Source: Kibdelosporangium aridum (lineage in GTDB: Bacteria > Actinomycetota > Actinomycetes > Mycobacteriales > Pseudonocardiaceae). From it: a stretch of DNA of 64,000 bases. Location of the stretch: the NCBI RefSeq assembly GCF_900176515.1, contig NZ_FWXV01000002.1, forward strand, positions 62,001 to 126,000, given 5' to 3'. The position numbers and the translations under genes are program-made. The notes below the pieces were generated by a model that had not been told where the DNA came from, ran no database searches, and saw only the letters and a list, made by a program, of their open reading frames with translations. Shown piece by piece: positions 51,111 to 59,175 of this stretch (its first letter is position 1; each line of letters opens with the position of its first letter).

Positions 51111-51242
51111 TCATGCCGTGTCGAACACGCGCGCCGTGCTCGCAACCGTGAAGTTCACGACCGCTGCACCCGACGGAGCGAAAGTCAGCTCTGGATCCGC
51201 AGTCAAGTTCCCGACCAACGTAGTCGTGGTCTGTCCAGCCAT
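51111..51242 (-). pseudogene. ssb: Single-stranded DNA-binding protein, N-terminal fragment
   Basis: The 43 codons begin [19 protein letters not shown] and continue to [16 protein letters not shown], the start of the OB fold of bacterial SSB, then stop. A full SSB is 150-180 residues. The fragment, with a GGGGAG site upstream, points to an integrative or conjugative element as the source of this DNA. Confidence 0.75.
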
Positions 51243-51354
51243 GGCGATCAAACTCCCCAGTTCTATGAGGAAGGCTCGACGAGACTTCGTTGCACGGCAA
51301 CGATCAACTGGCCGCCGTACTGTCCGGTTCACGAACTCCAGTGGTCGGCCATGG

Positions 51355-51906
51355 TCAGCACACGACCTGCACCCGTGAGTTCCAGCCGTACATGGCTTCA
51401 GAAATCGCGAACCCTCGGGAAACGCGGGTGAAGCCGAGTTCCGGGCGCGCGGCGAAGTAGTCGAAGTGGTGCGCACCGAACACGTGCTCGAACGCGTCCT
51501 GCCCAGTCCGGACGGCGTGTTCCAACGAGCCGAAGGACTCATAGAACGATCCGCCGTAGAGCAACGCCAACGGGTGCAACGAATACTGCGCGTCGGTGCG
51601 GAGCAGCTCGCCCAAGGAGGTCAACGCGTAACCGCCGCCAGACGCACGTAAAACGCCCAAGCTGGCCAGATATCGCAACAATCTGAGCAGACTGTCCGGA
51701 TGAGCGCCGACCTTCTCCGCCAAGTCCTCAGTGGACTCACTGTCGGCCAGGTGGTCGAAGATCCGCAAGGACGCTGCGACTGCCAGAGCCTGGGTCTGCC
51801 AGGCACCCGTCATCAGGCCGAGCAAACGGTGGGCCGGTGCTTTCCGCACGGTCCGCGGAGTGGTGATCGGCTCACCACCGAACTCGGTTGCTTCCTCGTC
51901 AGGCAC
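51355..51906 (-). pseudogene. N-terminal half of an O-methyltransferase
   Basis: From GTG 51906 the protein carries the dimerisation domain of family 2 O-methyltransferases ([47 protein letters not shown]) and the start of the catalytic domain. Homology ends at about AISEAMYGW (51372), and the frame stops at 51355. The SAM-binding middle is lost and the C-terminus is at 47776-47922. It lies 17 bases after the PobA-like gene, so the pair once hydroxylated and O-methylated an aromatic compound. Confidence 0.8.
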
Positions 51907-51923
51907 GTCTCCCCCACGGCGAC

Positions 51924-53081
51924 TCAGACTCCGATGTAGTTCTCCGCGAAGAAGTCCTGGTGCGCACGCGAGTCGCGGAGACTTTCCAGCCGCGCGCGCT
52001 GCAACGATCGCAGGAAGACCGAATCGCTGTCGTTCCCGAAAGGGCCGTGCAAGAGGTCGATCATCCAGTGCGAGAACTCCTGCGCACGCCAGATCCGGGG
52101 CAGCACTTCCGCGCTGTAGCGGATCAACGGCTGCGCGTCGCCGAGGTTGATCTGCGTGGCCAGGGCCCTCGCGAGCACTTCCGCGGCCATCAGTGCGAGG
52201 TTCGCGCCCTTCGCCGCCGACGGGCTGATCAGGCTGGCCGCGTCGCCGGCCAGGAACAGCGTGCCGTGCTGGATCGGGTCCATCACGTGCGATGTCATGT
52301 CCACGACCCGGCGCTCGACGAACGGCCCGGTGCGCAGTTCGCCGTGCTGGTCGGCCCGCATCCGGACGTGCAGCTCGTCCCAGATCTCCTTGTCCGACCA
52401 CGCATCCGGATCGAACCCCGGCGGGACTTGCAGGTAGTACCGGGTGATCGTGGCGGTGCGGGCCATGTGTCCCGCGAAACCGTTGGGGTGAATCGCATAC
52501 ATCACCGCGGCCATGCTCGGCGGTGCCTGAGCCAACAGCGCGAACCACGAAATCCCGTGATCCCAGTGGTACACCTGCGCGGGAACGGCCTGGCGGGAAA
52601 CGCCGCGCTGCCCATCACATCCGGCCACAAAGCGACCGGTCAACCGGGAACCGTCGGCGAGCAGCAGAGCCGCGTCGTGCGGGTCGATCTCCTGCACTTC
52701 CGTGGCGAAGCGGATTTCGCCGCCCCTGTTGAGGAATTCCGCGATCAGGTCACGCACCAGGTCCTGCTGCGGGTACACGGTGTGGATCTCGCCACGGCCC
52801 AACCCGCTGTACTTGAGTTCGAACTCGCCGTGATCACCGCGAAACACGCACGTGTCATGGTGCTGTCCGTTGGTGTGCAAGCCTTCCGCGAGCCCGTTCT
52901 CGCTCAGGATCCGGACGCTGTTCGCGGCGAGGAAGCCCGCGCGGGTACGGCTTTCCACGTGGGCACGGCTCTGCCGTTCCACGATCAGGCAACGAATCCC
53001 CTCGGCCCGCAGTATGTTCCCCAGTACCAGACCCGCCGGCCCGGCACCACAAATGAGCACGTCCGCGCTCGACGTGGACAT
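51924..53081 (-). CDS. FAD-dependent aromatic hydroxylase (PobA-like)
   Basis: A 385-residue group A flavoprotein monooxygenase: GxGxxG as CGAGPAGLVLGNILR (residues 11-25), the DG motif CDGQRGVSR, and GDAASLISPSAAKGANLALMAAEVL near the C-terminus. SRTRAGFL and the C-terminal WRAQEFSHWMIDLLH resemble 4-hydroxybenzoate 3-hydroxylase. Whether the substrate is 4-hydroxybenzoate or a related biosynthetic phenol is not certain. It uses NAD(P)H and O2 in the cytoplasm. Confidence 0.85.
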   Translation of the reverse strand: MSTSSADVLICGAGPAGLVLGNILRAEGIRCLIVERQSRAHVESRTRAGFLAANSVRILSENGLAEGLHTNGQHHDTCVFRGDHGEFELKYSGLGRGEIHTVYPQQDLVRDLIAEFLNRGGEIRFATEVQEIDPHDAALLLADGSRLTGRFVAGCDGQRGVSRQAVPAQVYHWDHGISWFALLAQAPPSMAAVMYAIHPNGFAGHMARTATITRYYLQVPPGFDPDAWSDKEIWDELHVRMRADQHGELRTGPFVERRVVDMTSHVMDPIQHGTLFLAGDAASLISPSAAKGANLALMAAEVLARALATQINLGDAQPLIRYSAEVLPRIWRAQEFSHWMIDLLHGPFGNDSDSVFLRSLQRARLESLRDSRAHQDFFAENYIGV

Positions 53082-53143
53082 AACAACCCCCAGTGGTCCT
53101 TACCACCGTACAGGCGTTGGCAAGGTGACTGGGGGCCGGTCGA

Positions 53144-54757
53144 TCATGTTGCTTGCGCGGGCAATACGTGTTTTCCGGTCCGGTCGGTGCTCAGGCACAG
53201 CGAGCAGATCACGCCGCCCTGCGCGCTGGCCAGGACGTCCGGCCGTTCATAGCTCTGTTCGCAAACCTGGCAGGTGTAACGCTTTGCGCTCGGGTTGCCG
53301 TCCTCGTCCAGCATCGGCTCGTCGATTCCGTCGTCGGTCCGGCGCAAGTAGTAACGGCCGCGCGTCACGATCGCCATGAGCGGCGTGAGCACAAGGGCGA
53401 TCACCACTGCGGCGACTGGGGAGAACGGCTGGACGCCCGAGCCGAAAGCACCGAAGTAGATCGCGATGGAGATCCCTGAGGACGCCAGGAACGCTGTCAG
53501 GCCAACTGGATTGAAGCCGTACAGCATGCCGCGCCGGAACTCCGGCTGCTTGGGCGAGAGGCCGAGCAAGTACTTGTTCACCATGATGTCGGTGGCGACC
53601 GTGACGACCCACGCGATGGCGCAGTTGGAGTAGAAGCTCAGCAGGTTGTTCAGGAAGCTGAACATGTCCGCTTCCATCAGGACCAACGCGAACGCAAGGT
53701 TCACCACCACGAACACCAGCCGTCCCGGGTATCGGCGGGTGACCCGGGTGACGGAGTTGGTCCACGCCAAGGAACCCGAGTACGCGTTGGTGACGTTGAT
53801 CTTGACCTGGCTGAGCACGACGAGCAGCAGCGCCAGCGGAACCACCAGCCACAGCGGCATCATCTGCTTGAGAGCGCCGGTGAACTGCTCGATCGGCTCG
53901 ACCGCGGCCGTCGCCCCAACGGCGTCCAAAATGTACACGGCGAGGAAGACACCGATGATCTGTTTGGCTGCCCCGAAGAACACCCAGCCGGGCCCGGCCG
54001 CGATCACCGAGATCCACCACGAGCGCTTGTTCGCCTCGGTCTTCGGCGGCATGAACCGCAGGTAGTCGATCTGCTCGCCGATCTGCGCCATCAGCGACAG
54101 GCAGACCCCGGCACCGAGCATCACCGCGGCGACGTCCACACCGGACTTGTAGGAGAGAAACCGCTCAACCGAACCGGGATCGGCGATGACCAGGTACCCG
54201 ATCGGCGCGACGATCAGCACGAGCCACAGTGGATTGGTCCACGTCTGCAGCTTGGCAAGCGCCTTCATCCCGTAGATCACCAGCGGGATGATCACCAGTG
54301 TGGAGACCAGATACCCCAGCCAGAGCGGCATCCCGAGGCCGTAGCGCAGGCCCTGCGCCATGATCGAGCCCTCGAGGGCGAAGAAGATGAACGTGAAGCT
54401 GGCGAAGATGACACTCGTCAGCACCGAGCCGTAGTACCCGAAGCCCGAGCCACGGGTGATCAGGTCGAGGTCGATGTTGTAGCGGGCTCCGTAGTACGCC
54501 AACGGAAAGCCGGTGACCAGGATGATCGCGGCGGCGAACAGGATCGCCAGCAGCGCGTTGGACGTGCCGTGCGTCAGGCCGATGCCCGCACCGATGGAGA
54601 AGTCGGCCATGTAGGCCATCCCGCCGAGTGCGGAGGCCCCGACAACCGCCGGCGACCAGCGCCGGTAGCTGCGCGGCGCGAACCGGAGGGTGTAGTCCTC
54701 CAGTGTTTCCTTCGTAGCACCGCTGCGCTGGGTAGGTACTGCCTGATCGAGTGCCAT
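53144..54757 (-). CDS. NCS1-type nucleobase permease with C-terminal zinc ribbon
   Basis: A 537-residue transporter with 12 helices of the purine-cytosine permease type (GGMAYMADFSIGAGIGLTHG, GSGFGYYGSVLTS, INVTNAYSGSLAWTNS). Beyond the last helix there is a cytoplasmic tail of about 70 residues ending in a zinc ribbon with Cys496, 499, 518 and 521 (CQVC...CSLC). Ordinary NCS1 proteins stop after the last helix, so the ribbon is unusual. It probably imports a nucleobase or related heterocycle with H+ or Na+. A small membrane gene lies 85 bases upstream on the same strand. Confidence 0.88.
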   Translation of the reverse strand: MALDQAVPTQRSGATKETLEDYTLRFAPRSYRRWSPAVVGASALGGMAYMADFSIGAGIGLTHGTSNALLAILFAAAIILVTGFPLAYYGARYNIDLDLITRGSGFGYYGSVLTSVIFASFTFIFFALEGSIMAQGLRYGLGMPLWLGYLVSTLVIIPLVIYGMKALAKLQTWTNPLWLVLIVAPIGYLVIADPGSVERFLSYKSGVDVAAVMLGAGVCLSLMAQIGEQIDYLRFMPPKTEANKRSWWISVIAAGPGWVFFGAAKQIIGVFLAVYILDAVGATAAVEPIEQFTGALKQMMPLWLVVPLALLLVVLSQVKINVTNAYSGSLAWTNSVTRVTRRYPGRLVFVVVNLAFALVLMEADMFSFLNNLLSFYSNCAIAWVVTVATDIMVNKYLLGLSPKQPEFRRGMLYGFNPVGLTAFLASSGISIAIYFGAFGSGVQPFSPVAAVVIALVLTPLMAIVTRGRYYLRRTDDGIDEPMLDEDGNPSAKRYTCQVCEQSYERPDVLASAQGGVICSLCLSTDRTGKHVLPAQAT

Positions 54758-54842
54758 CCTGGAAATTTAGGAACGGCAAGTTTCGGCAGCCCTTACCCAG
54801 CGATGACGGGCTTGTTACCAGCTGTGTCAGTGCCGCGTGACC

Positions 54843-54995
54843 CTAGGGAGACAGGATCGGGCGCCTTCGAGTGGTGTCCCGGACCTCGAAGTCCGTGTTG
54901 CCTGCCAACTGCTTGTAGGGCAGTCGCACGTGGTTGCGCTGCAGACCGTAGATCAGAGCCGTTACCAGGATCAGGAAGAAGATTGTCTCAGCCAT
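54843..54995 (-). CDS. 50-residue single-span membrane protein upstream of the NCS1 permease
   Basis: A short frame from ATG 54995 to TAG 54843. Residues 1-18 (MAETIFFLILVTALIYGL) form one hydrophobic helix, followed by a basic, polar tail (QRNHVRLPYKQL). The ribosome site is weak, and TAATTT about 11 bases upstream could be a -10, implying a short leader. It faces the AraC-type gene divergently and precedes the permease in the same direction. It may be a small transporter subunit. The rest of the 324-base gap shows nothing else. Confidence 0.6.
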   Translation of the reverse strand: MAETIFFLILVTALIYGLQRNHVRLPYKQLAGNTDFEVRDTTRRRPILSP

Positions 54996-55081
54996 GGCAG
55001 AAATTATTCTTTAGGCAACTTCCCGCCAACAGTGGCAGTCCTGACGTTGTCCAACAAAATCCTGCCAAGTAGCATGGCGGC

Positions 55082-56050
55082 ATGCTCAAAACCGTGGCGG
55101 CGGTGCTCGTGGACGAGTTCGCCCCGTTCGAGTTCGGCGTGCTCTGCGAGGTTTTCGGGGTCGACCGCACCGACGACGGCGTGCCGCCGTTCGAGTTCCG
55201 GGTGTGCGCCGAGCAGGCGAATGTCCCCCTGCGGACGTCACTCGGTGTTTCGCTGATCCCGGAGTACGACCTGAGCGCGCTCGACGACGCGGACTTGGTC
55301 GCGATCCCGGCGTGCAACATCCGTGACGAGTACCCCGAGCCCGTTCTCGATGCCATCCGCAAGGCCTCCGCGCGGGGCGCGACCGTGCTCACGGTCTGCA
55401 GCGGGGCCTTCCTGCTGGGCGCGACTGGATTGCTCGACGGCAGGTTGTGCACAACTCACTGGCGGCACGCGGCGGATTTCGCCGACCGTTTCCCCGATGC
55501 CAAGCTCGATCCGGACGTCCTGTTCGTCGACGACGGCGACATCATCACCAGCGCGGGCACAGCCGCCGGAATCGACGCCTGTCTGCACCTGGTCCGCCGC
55601 GAACTCGGCTCGGGACCGGCCGCCGCGATCGCCCGTCGGATGGTCGTCCCGCCCCAGCGTGACGGCGGTCAACGCCAGTACGTCGAGCTGCCGATGCCGC
55701 AGACCGGTGACAGCCTCGAGCCGGTGCTGACCTGGATGATCGAGCACCTCGCGGTCGAGCACACCGTTGCCGACCTGGCCAAACGCGCCCAGATGTCGGA
55801 GCGGACCTTCGCCCGCCGATTCGTCGCCGAGACCGGGACGACCCCGCTGCGCTGGCTGTCCACGCAACGCGTCATGCACGCGCAGCGGCTGCTCGAGGAG
55901 ACCAGTCTGAGCATCGAGGACATCGCACAGCAGTGTGGTTTCGGCGGCGCGGCGTTGCTCAGGCACCACTTCAACAAGGTCGTCGGAGTGGGGCCGAAGG
56001 ACTACCGCCGGACGTTCGCCGCGAGCCCGAAAGGGCAGAAATCCGGGTGA
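55082..56050 (+). CDS. GlxA/FtrA-type AraC-family regulator
   Basis: A 322-residue protein with an N-terminal DJ-1/PfpI-like domain (nucleophile-elbow Cys in VLTVCSGAFLLGATGLLDG) and two C-terminal AraC HTH motifs (TVADLAKRAQMSERTFARRF and SIEDIAQQCGFGGAALLRHHF). Such regulators control catabolic or transport genes. The divergent permease with its small partner is the likely target. Confidence 0.92.
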   Translation: MLKTVAAVLVDEFAPFEFGVLCEVFGVDRTDDGVPPFEFRVCAEQANVPLRTSLGVSLIPEYDLSALDDADLVAIPACNIRDEYPEPVLDAIRKASARGATVLTVCSGAFLLGATGLLDGRLCTTHWRHAADFADRFPDAKLDPDVLFVDDGDIITSAGTAAGIDACLHLVRRELGSGPAAAIARRMVVPPQRDGGQRQYVELPMPQTGDSLEPVLTWMIEHLAVEHTVADLAKRAQMSERTFARRFVAETGTTPLRWLSTQRVMHAQRLLEETSLSIEDIAQQCGFGGAALLRHHFNKVVGVGPKDYRRTFAASPKGQKSG

Positions 56051-56160
56051 CCGGGGCCACTAACCGACACGTTCGAGTGATCATTCCGGATATGGCCGTC
56101 AGACAGGCCCTGGGGAGGCGTCTCATCGCCGCAAGGCCCTGAAAGCTGGAGGAGGCAGCG

Positions 56161-56577
56161 ATGACACGCGACGACCACACCGAGATCATCACGACGGTCA
56201 CCTTCGACCTGGTGTCCGCCCACCCCGTGCCCGTGGATGTCGAGCTGCGCTACGACACCCGCGACCCGTTCGCGGTGTACGCGCTGTTCGAGCCGGAGGG
56301 CGCGCGGGCAGTGCAGTGGATCCTGTCCCGTGACCTGCTGGCCGACGGCCTGATCGTGCGCAGTGGCGACGGTGACGTGCGGGTGTGGCCGGACCCCGAG
56401 AACGAGGAAATGGTCATCATCGAGTTCGTCACGCCGAAGGGACAGGCCCGGTTCGAGGCGCACGCCCAGGACCTCGCCGACTTCCTGGACACCACCTACG
56501 AGGTCGTCCTGCCGGGCGCCGAGGAGAACTGGTTCGACTTCGACGCCGAGATCGAGCGGATGATCGCCGCGGGCTGA
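56161..56577 (+). CDS. SsgA/SsgB-like sporulation and cell-division regulator
   Basis: A 138-residue acidic protein with the SALP family core (PVPVDVELRYDTRDPFAVYALFE, WILSRDLLADGL, GDGDVRVWP). These actinomycete-specific proteins guide FtsZ placement and septation during sporulation. The start follows GGAGGAGG. It indicates a filamentous, spore-forming host. Confidence 0.92.
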   Translation: MTRDDHTEIITTVTFDLVSAHPVPVDVELRYDTRDPFAVYALFEPEGARAVQWILSRDLLADGLIVRSGDGDVRVWPDPENEEMVIIEFVTPKGQARFEAHAQDLADFLDTTYEVVLPGAEENWFDFDAEIERMIAAG

Positions 56578-56596
56578 TGCCACGTGTGCACCGTTT

Positions 56597-56643
56597 GCCT
56601 CCAATGTGCTGCCAGAGGCCCTTCTGGCAGCCGCATTGGAGGC
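56597..56643. terminator. Bidirectional terminator between the ssg-like and XRE-TPR genes
   Basis: GCCTCCAATG (56597-56606) with CATTGGAGGC (56634-56643), and inner CTGCCAGA (56609-56616) with TCTGGCAG (56623-56630), form an 18-bp interrupted hairpin with a 6-base loop. TTT precedes and AAA follows, so it can act in both directions between the convergent genes. Confidence 0.82.
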
Positions 56644-56656
56644 GAAACCACGCGCG

Positions 56657-57880
56657 TCAGCCGATCCGGGGGACAGCCACGCCGACACCGGCGAGCTGGC
56701 TGTAGAGCGTGCGAACCGAGATGTCGTCGCCGTACTTCGACAGCCGCCGCACCACCGAAGTCAGGCACACCTGGTCACGAACCGGGCGGATAGGTGCCAC
56801 CCTGGGCACCACCTGCGAGGTGGTCGCGCACGCTTCCTCGACCTTGCGCTGGTCCGCCAATGCCGATGCGAGCAACGTCCTCGTGCACAACCGGACTCCG
56901 GGCCACCGCTCGCTCAACTTGACCGCCGTGCGGGCAAACCCTTCCGCCTCACGCGGCCAGCCGAGGAACCGGAACGACAACGCGCACCCGGACGCGAGGT
57001 ACAGCCGGTCAGTCGGCTCGGACGAATTGACCGTCTCCAGCGACTTCTCCGCCTTGCGCAGCACCTGCAAGCACGTGTCGCGGTCGCCCATCATCGCGTA
57101 GCAGGACGCCGCCATCGAGGCGACTTCCACCCGCAGCAAGGTCAACCCGGTCTTCTCCGCGGCCTGTTCGGCCATCCGGATCACCGGCACCGCTGATTCG
57201 AGCGTGCCGTGGAACAACGACTGGAAGCTCAGTGCCGCAAGGATCTCCGCGGACAGAGCTTGTTCACCGGACCGCCTGCTGAGGTTGAGCGCGATCCGCA
57301 TCCGCTGGCTGCCCAGCGCGACCTCACCCTCGTCGAAGGCGTACCAACCGCCGCGCAGGTACGACTCCGCCGCCGCACGGAAGACGTTCTCCGTCGGCGC
57401 TTCGGGCTCTTCGGTCGCCTCGTTGCCGAGCCACCGGAACAGCTGCCGCATGCCGAGGCCGACCTGGTCGTCGGGCCTGCTGACGGTGCGCAGCGCGTTG
57501 AAACCGCCTTCGCCACCGGCGAATTCGGTCTGCCGGGACCCGGACAGCTGGAACCACAGCAGCCGCTGCGGAATCTTCAGCGCCTTCGCCCAGCGCTCGA
57601 GCTTGTCGAGGTCGTGGACCTGACTTCGATCGCGCTCGATCCTGCTGATCTGCCCCTGGCTTACCCCCAGCCATTGGGCGACTTCCGCCTGGCCGACATT
57701 GCTGGCCCGCCGATACTCACGAAGTAGTTGGCCGAAGTGACGTTCCGCGGCCGCCGCACGCATGGGTGCGGCGTCCCAGAACTCGTCCGGCCGGGTCGGC
57801 GCGCCGGCCCTGCCTGACCGGCGAGGGGTGGTGTCCACCCCGCCGTGAGCGCTGGTTCGCCCACCTAGTTGCTGCTTCAT
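56657..57880 (-). CDS. XRE-family regulator with TPR-like C-terminal domain
   Basis: A 407-residue protein. An N-terminal extension of about 40 residues is followed by an XRE HTH (LLREYRRASNVGQAEVAQWLGVSQGQISRIERD, about 52-85) and about 280 residues of paired helices with TPR character (AAESYLRGGWYAFDEGEVAL, VEVASMAASCYAMMGDRDTCL). GGAG lies 7 bases before the ATG. XRE-TPR proteins often sense peptides or partner proteins. A small secreted-peptide gene lies 42 bases upstream on the same strand, making a peptide-responsive circuit possible. Confidence 0.87.
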   Translation of the reverse strand: MKQQLGGRTSAHGGVDTTPRRSGRAGAPTRPDEFWDAAPMRAAAAERHFGQLLREYRRASNVGQAEVAQWLGVSQGQISRIERDRSQVHDLDKLERWAKALKIPQRLLWFQLSGSRQTEFAGGEGGFNALRTVSRPDDQVGLGMRQLFRWLGNEATEEPEAPTENVFRAAAESYLRGGWYAFDEGEVALGSQRMRIALNLSRRSGEQALSAEILAALSFQSLFHGTLESAVPVIRMAEQAAEKTGLTLLRVEVASMAASCYAMMGDRDTCLQVLRKAEKSLETVNSSEPTDRLYLASGCALSFRFLGWPREAEGFARTAVKLSERWPGVRLCTRTLLASALADQRKVEEACATTSQVVPRVAPIRPVRDQVCLTSVVRRLSKYGDDISVRTLYSQLAGVGVAVPRIG

Positions 57881-57922
57881 GTCAGAACTCCGCTCCTTCT
57901 TCGCGGCCGAGGACAGGGTTGC

Positions 57923-58261
57923 TCAGCACCACAGGTGGAGCGTCATCGGTACGCATGTCGTCCCGCTCGCAGATCCTGACCCAAATGAGGACCAGTCCGA
58001 GTACCAAGTTGTCGCTGGCCTGATCGCCGGCTGCGGGGCTCCGGCGCTGGCAGGGGCGGGGGCCTGGTTGCGCCCCAAGATCGTCGTGGTATCTGAATTT
58101 GTCTCGTTTTTTGTCTCGGCCGCGCCAGCGAGACCGTGCATCAGCGTGGCGGCGACCGTCGCGGTGGCGATGCCAGCCGCGGTCAACATGATCATCCGAG
58201 AATCAAGGTGGCCACTTACCGCACGGGACCGCTGGCGGGTCGCTCTATGCCGTGCGCGCAT
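57923..58261 (-). CDS. Small secreted protein upstream of the XRE-TPR gene
   Basis: A 112-residue frame. ATG 58261 has GAGAGG 7 bases upstream. A basic Arg-rich N-region (1-22) precedes a hydrophobic core (MIMLTAAGIATATVAATLMHGLAGA, 23-47) with a likely AxA-type cleavage near 47-48, leaving about 65 polar residues ending TTCVPMTLHLWC with two Cys. GC3 is high in the first half and lower later. No family is recognised. Position and export signal suggest a pro-peptide, but the gene call itself is moderate. The remaining DNA to 58473 shows no other gene. Confidence 0.45.
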   Translation of the reverse strand: MRARHRATRQRSRAVSGHLDSRMIMLTAAGIATATVAATLMHGLAGAAETKNETNSDTTTILGRNQAPAPASAGAPQPAIRPATTWYSDWSSFGSGSASGTTCVPMTLHLWC

Positions 58262-58473
58262 ACATGAACCTCTCTATCAGCTCGAACCTGCACCCTGGTC
58301 TGACGGCGGCGCCTACACCACGACTTCAACTCACGTGGAAGATCTGGTGAATCACCCCCAACAGGAGTAGAAATACGCCGACCGGAGCATAGGGGTGCGA
58401 CGCACAGTGTTCAACCCTTGCCTCAGTGTTTCGAACGAGTACATTGTCGACGCGAATGAGTGAGGAGGGGGAT

Positions 58474-59175
58474 ATGACCCGTGTCGGGGAGGGTCTGTTC
58501 GCCGCGGTCCTCGATGACCTGTGCCGCCATCCACCAGCTAGGCGCAGGCGACTGAGCAATGTGGAACTAGCCGCGGCGATCAGGGACCGCGGTGGGGACA
58601 TCGGTCACGCGTACATCGCACAACTGCGCAAGGGCCAGAAGGACAATCCGACTCGCCAGGCCATTGAGGACCTGGCCGGAGCGCTGGGTGTGCACCCGGC
58701 CTACTTCGTCGGCGGGCGCCGCGAACTGGCCGAGGGTGAGACGCCGCACTGGCGTCACGAAGCTTTGAAAACACTGTTCGACACCGCGCACGGAACGGTG
58801 TCTCCAGAGGACGTAGCCGCCGCCATCAGCTCGAATGGCCGGTTCGGGTCGATCTCGGCGAGCTACATCAGAGAATTGCTTAACGGTGTTAGCGACAATC
58901 CCCGGTTGAAACACATTCTGGGATTGGCTGAACACTTCGACGTGCCTCCTGCGTACTTCTTTGATGACAGGCTGGCTCGCTGGGTCGACAGCGAACGCGC
59001 TGACCTGGTGCAACTGCGGGAGCTTGGTGTGGTCGAGTTCGTGACTCGGCTCGCGGGCAAGGTTCCGGAGCTGTCCCAGCAGACCCGACGGGCTACCATC
59101 CAGGCGATCGCCGATGCGCTGGAGCCCGGGAAGTACGAGGGCTGGTTCATCCGGCGGGACCAGGAGTCAAGATGA
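58474..59175 (+). CDS. Regulator with two XRE-like domains (EspR/BldD-like)
   Basis: A 233-residue protein. ATG 58474 is chosen because GAGGAGGGG lies just upstream. It has two related HTH-like units: SNVELAAAIRDRGGDIGHAYIAQLRKGQKDNPT (about 30-62) and SPEDVAAAISSNGRFGSISASYIRELLNGVSDNP (about 110-143), each followed by a PAYF segment. This resembles EspR-type regulators. It overlaps the ImmA/IrrE peptidase gene by 4 bases, as in ImmR-ImmA pairs. Confidence 0.87.
   Translation: MTRVGEGLFAAVLDDLCRHPPARRRRLSNVELAAAIRDRGGDIGHAYIAQLRKGQKDNPTRQAIEDLAGALGVHPAYFVGGRRELAEGETPHWRHEALKTLFDTAHGTVSPEDVAAAISSNGRFGSISASYIRELLNGVSDNPRLKHILGLAEHFDVPPAYFFDDRLARWVDSERADLVQLRELGVVEFVTRLAGKVPELSQQTRRATIQAIADALEPGKYEGWFIRRDQESR

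Larger units (their letters stand above)
47923..51371. mobile_element. Decayed integrative element inserted in an O-methyltransferase gene
   Basis: This 3.4-kb stretch separates the two halves of one O-methyltransferase. It holds a tyrosine-recombinase N-terminal fragment, a zinc-ribbon/integrase-like gene with an internal stop, an orphan methyltransferase and an ssb fragment. Third-position GC is lower and coding capacity is broken compared with flanking DNA. No terminal inverted repeats or clear target duplication are visible at the two junctions, so exact ends are uncertain. About 130-150 codons of the methyltransferase are also missing, indicating deletion as well as insertion. Confidence 0.65.

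Noticed and set aside
47923-51371. Terminal inverted repeats or target-site duplication of a transposon
   Set aside because: The two junctions were compared by eye and share no convincing repeat; tyrosine-recombinase integration with later deletion fits better.
57879-58370. Plus-strand 163-codon frame antisense to the small secreted-protein gene
   Set aside because: No ribosome site or family resemblance; it also overlaps the divergent XRE-TPR start region, and codon character favours the minus-strand frame.
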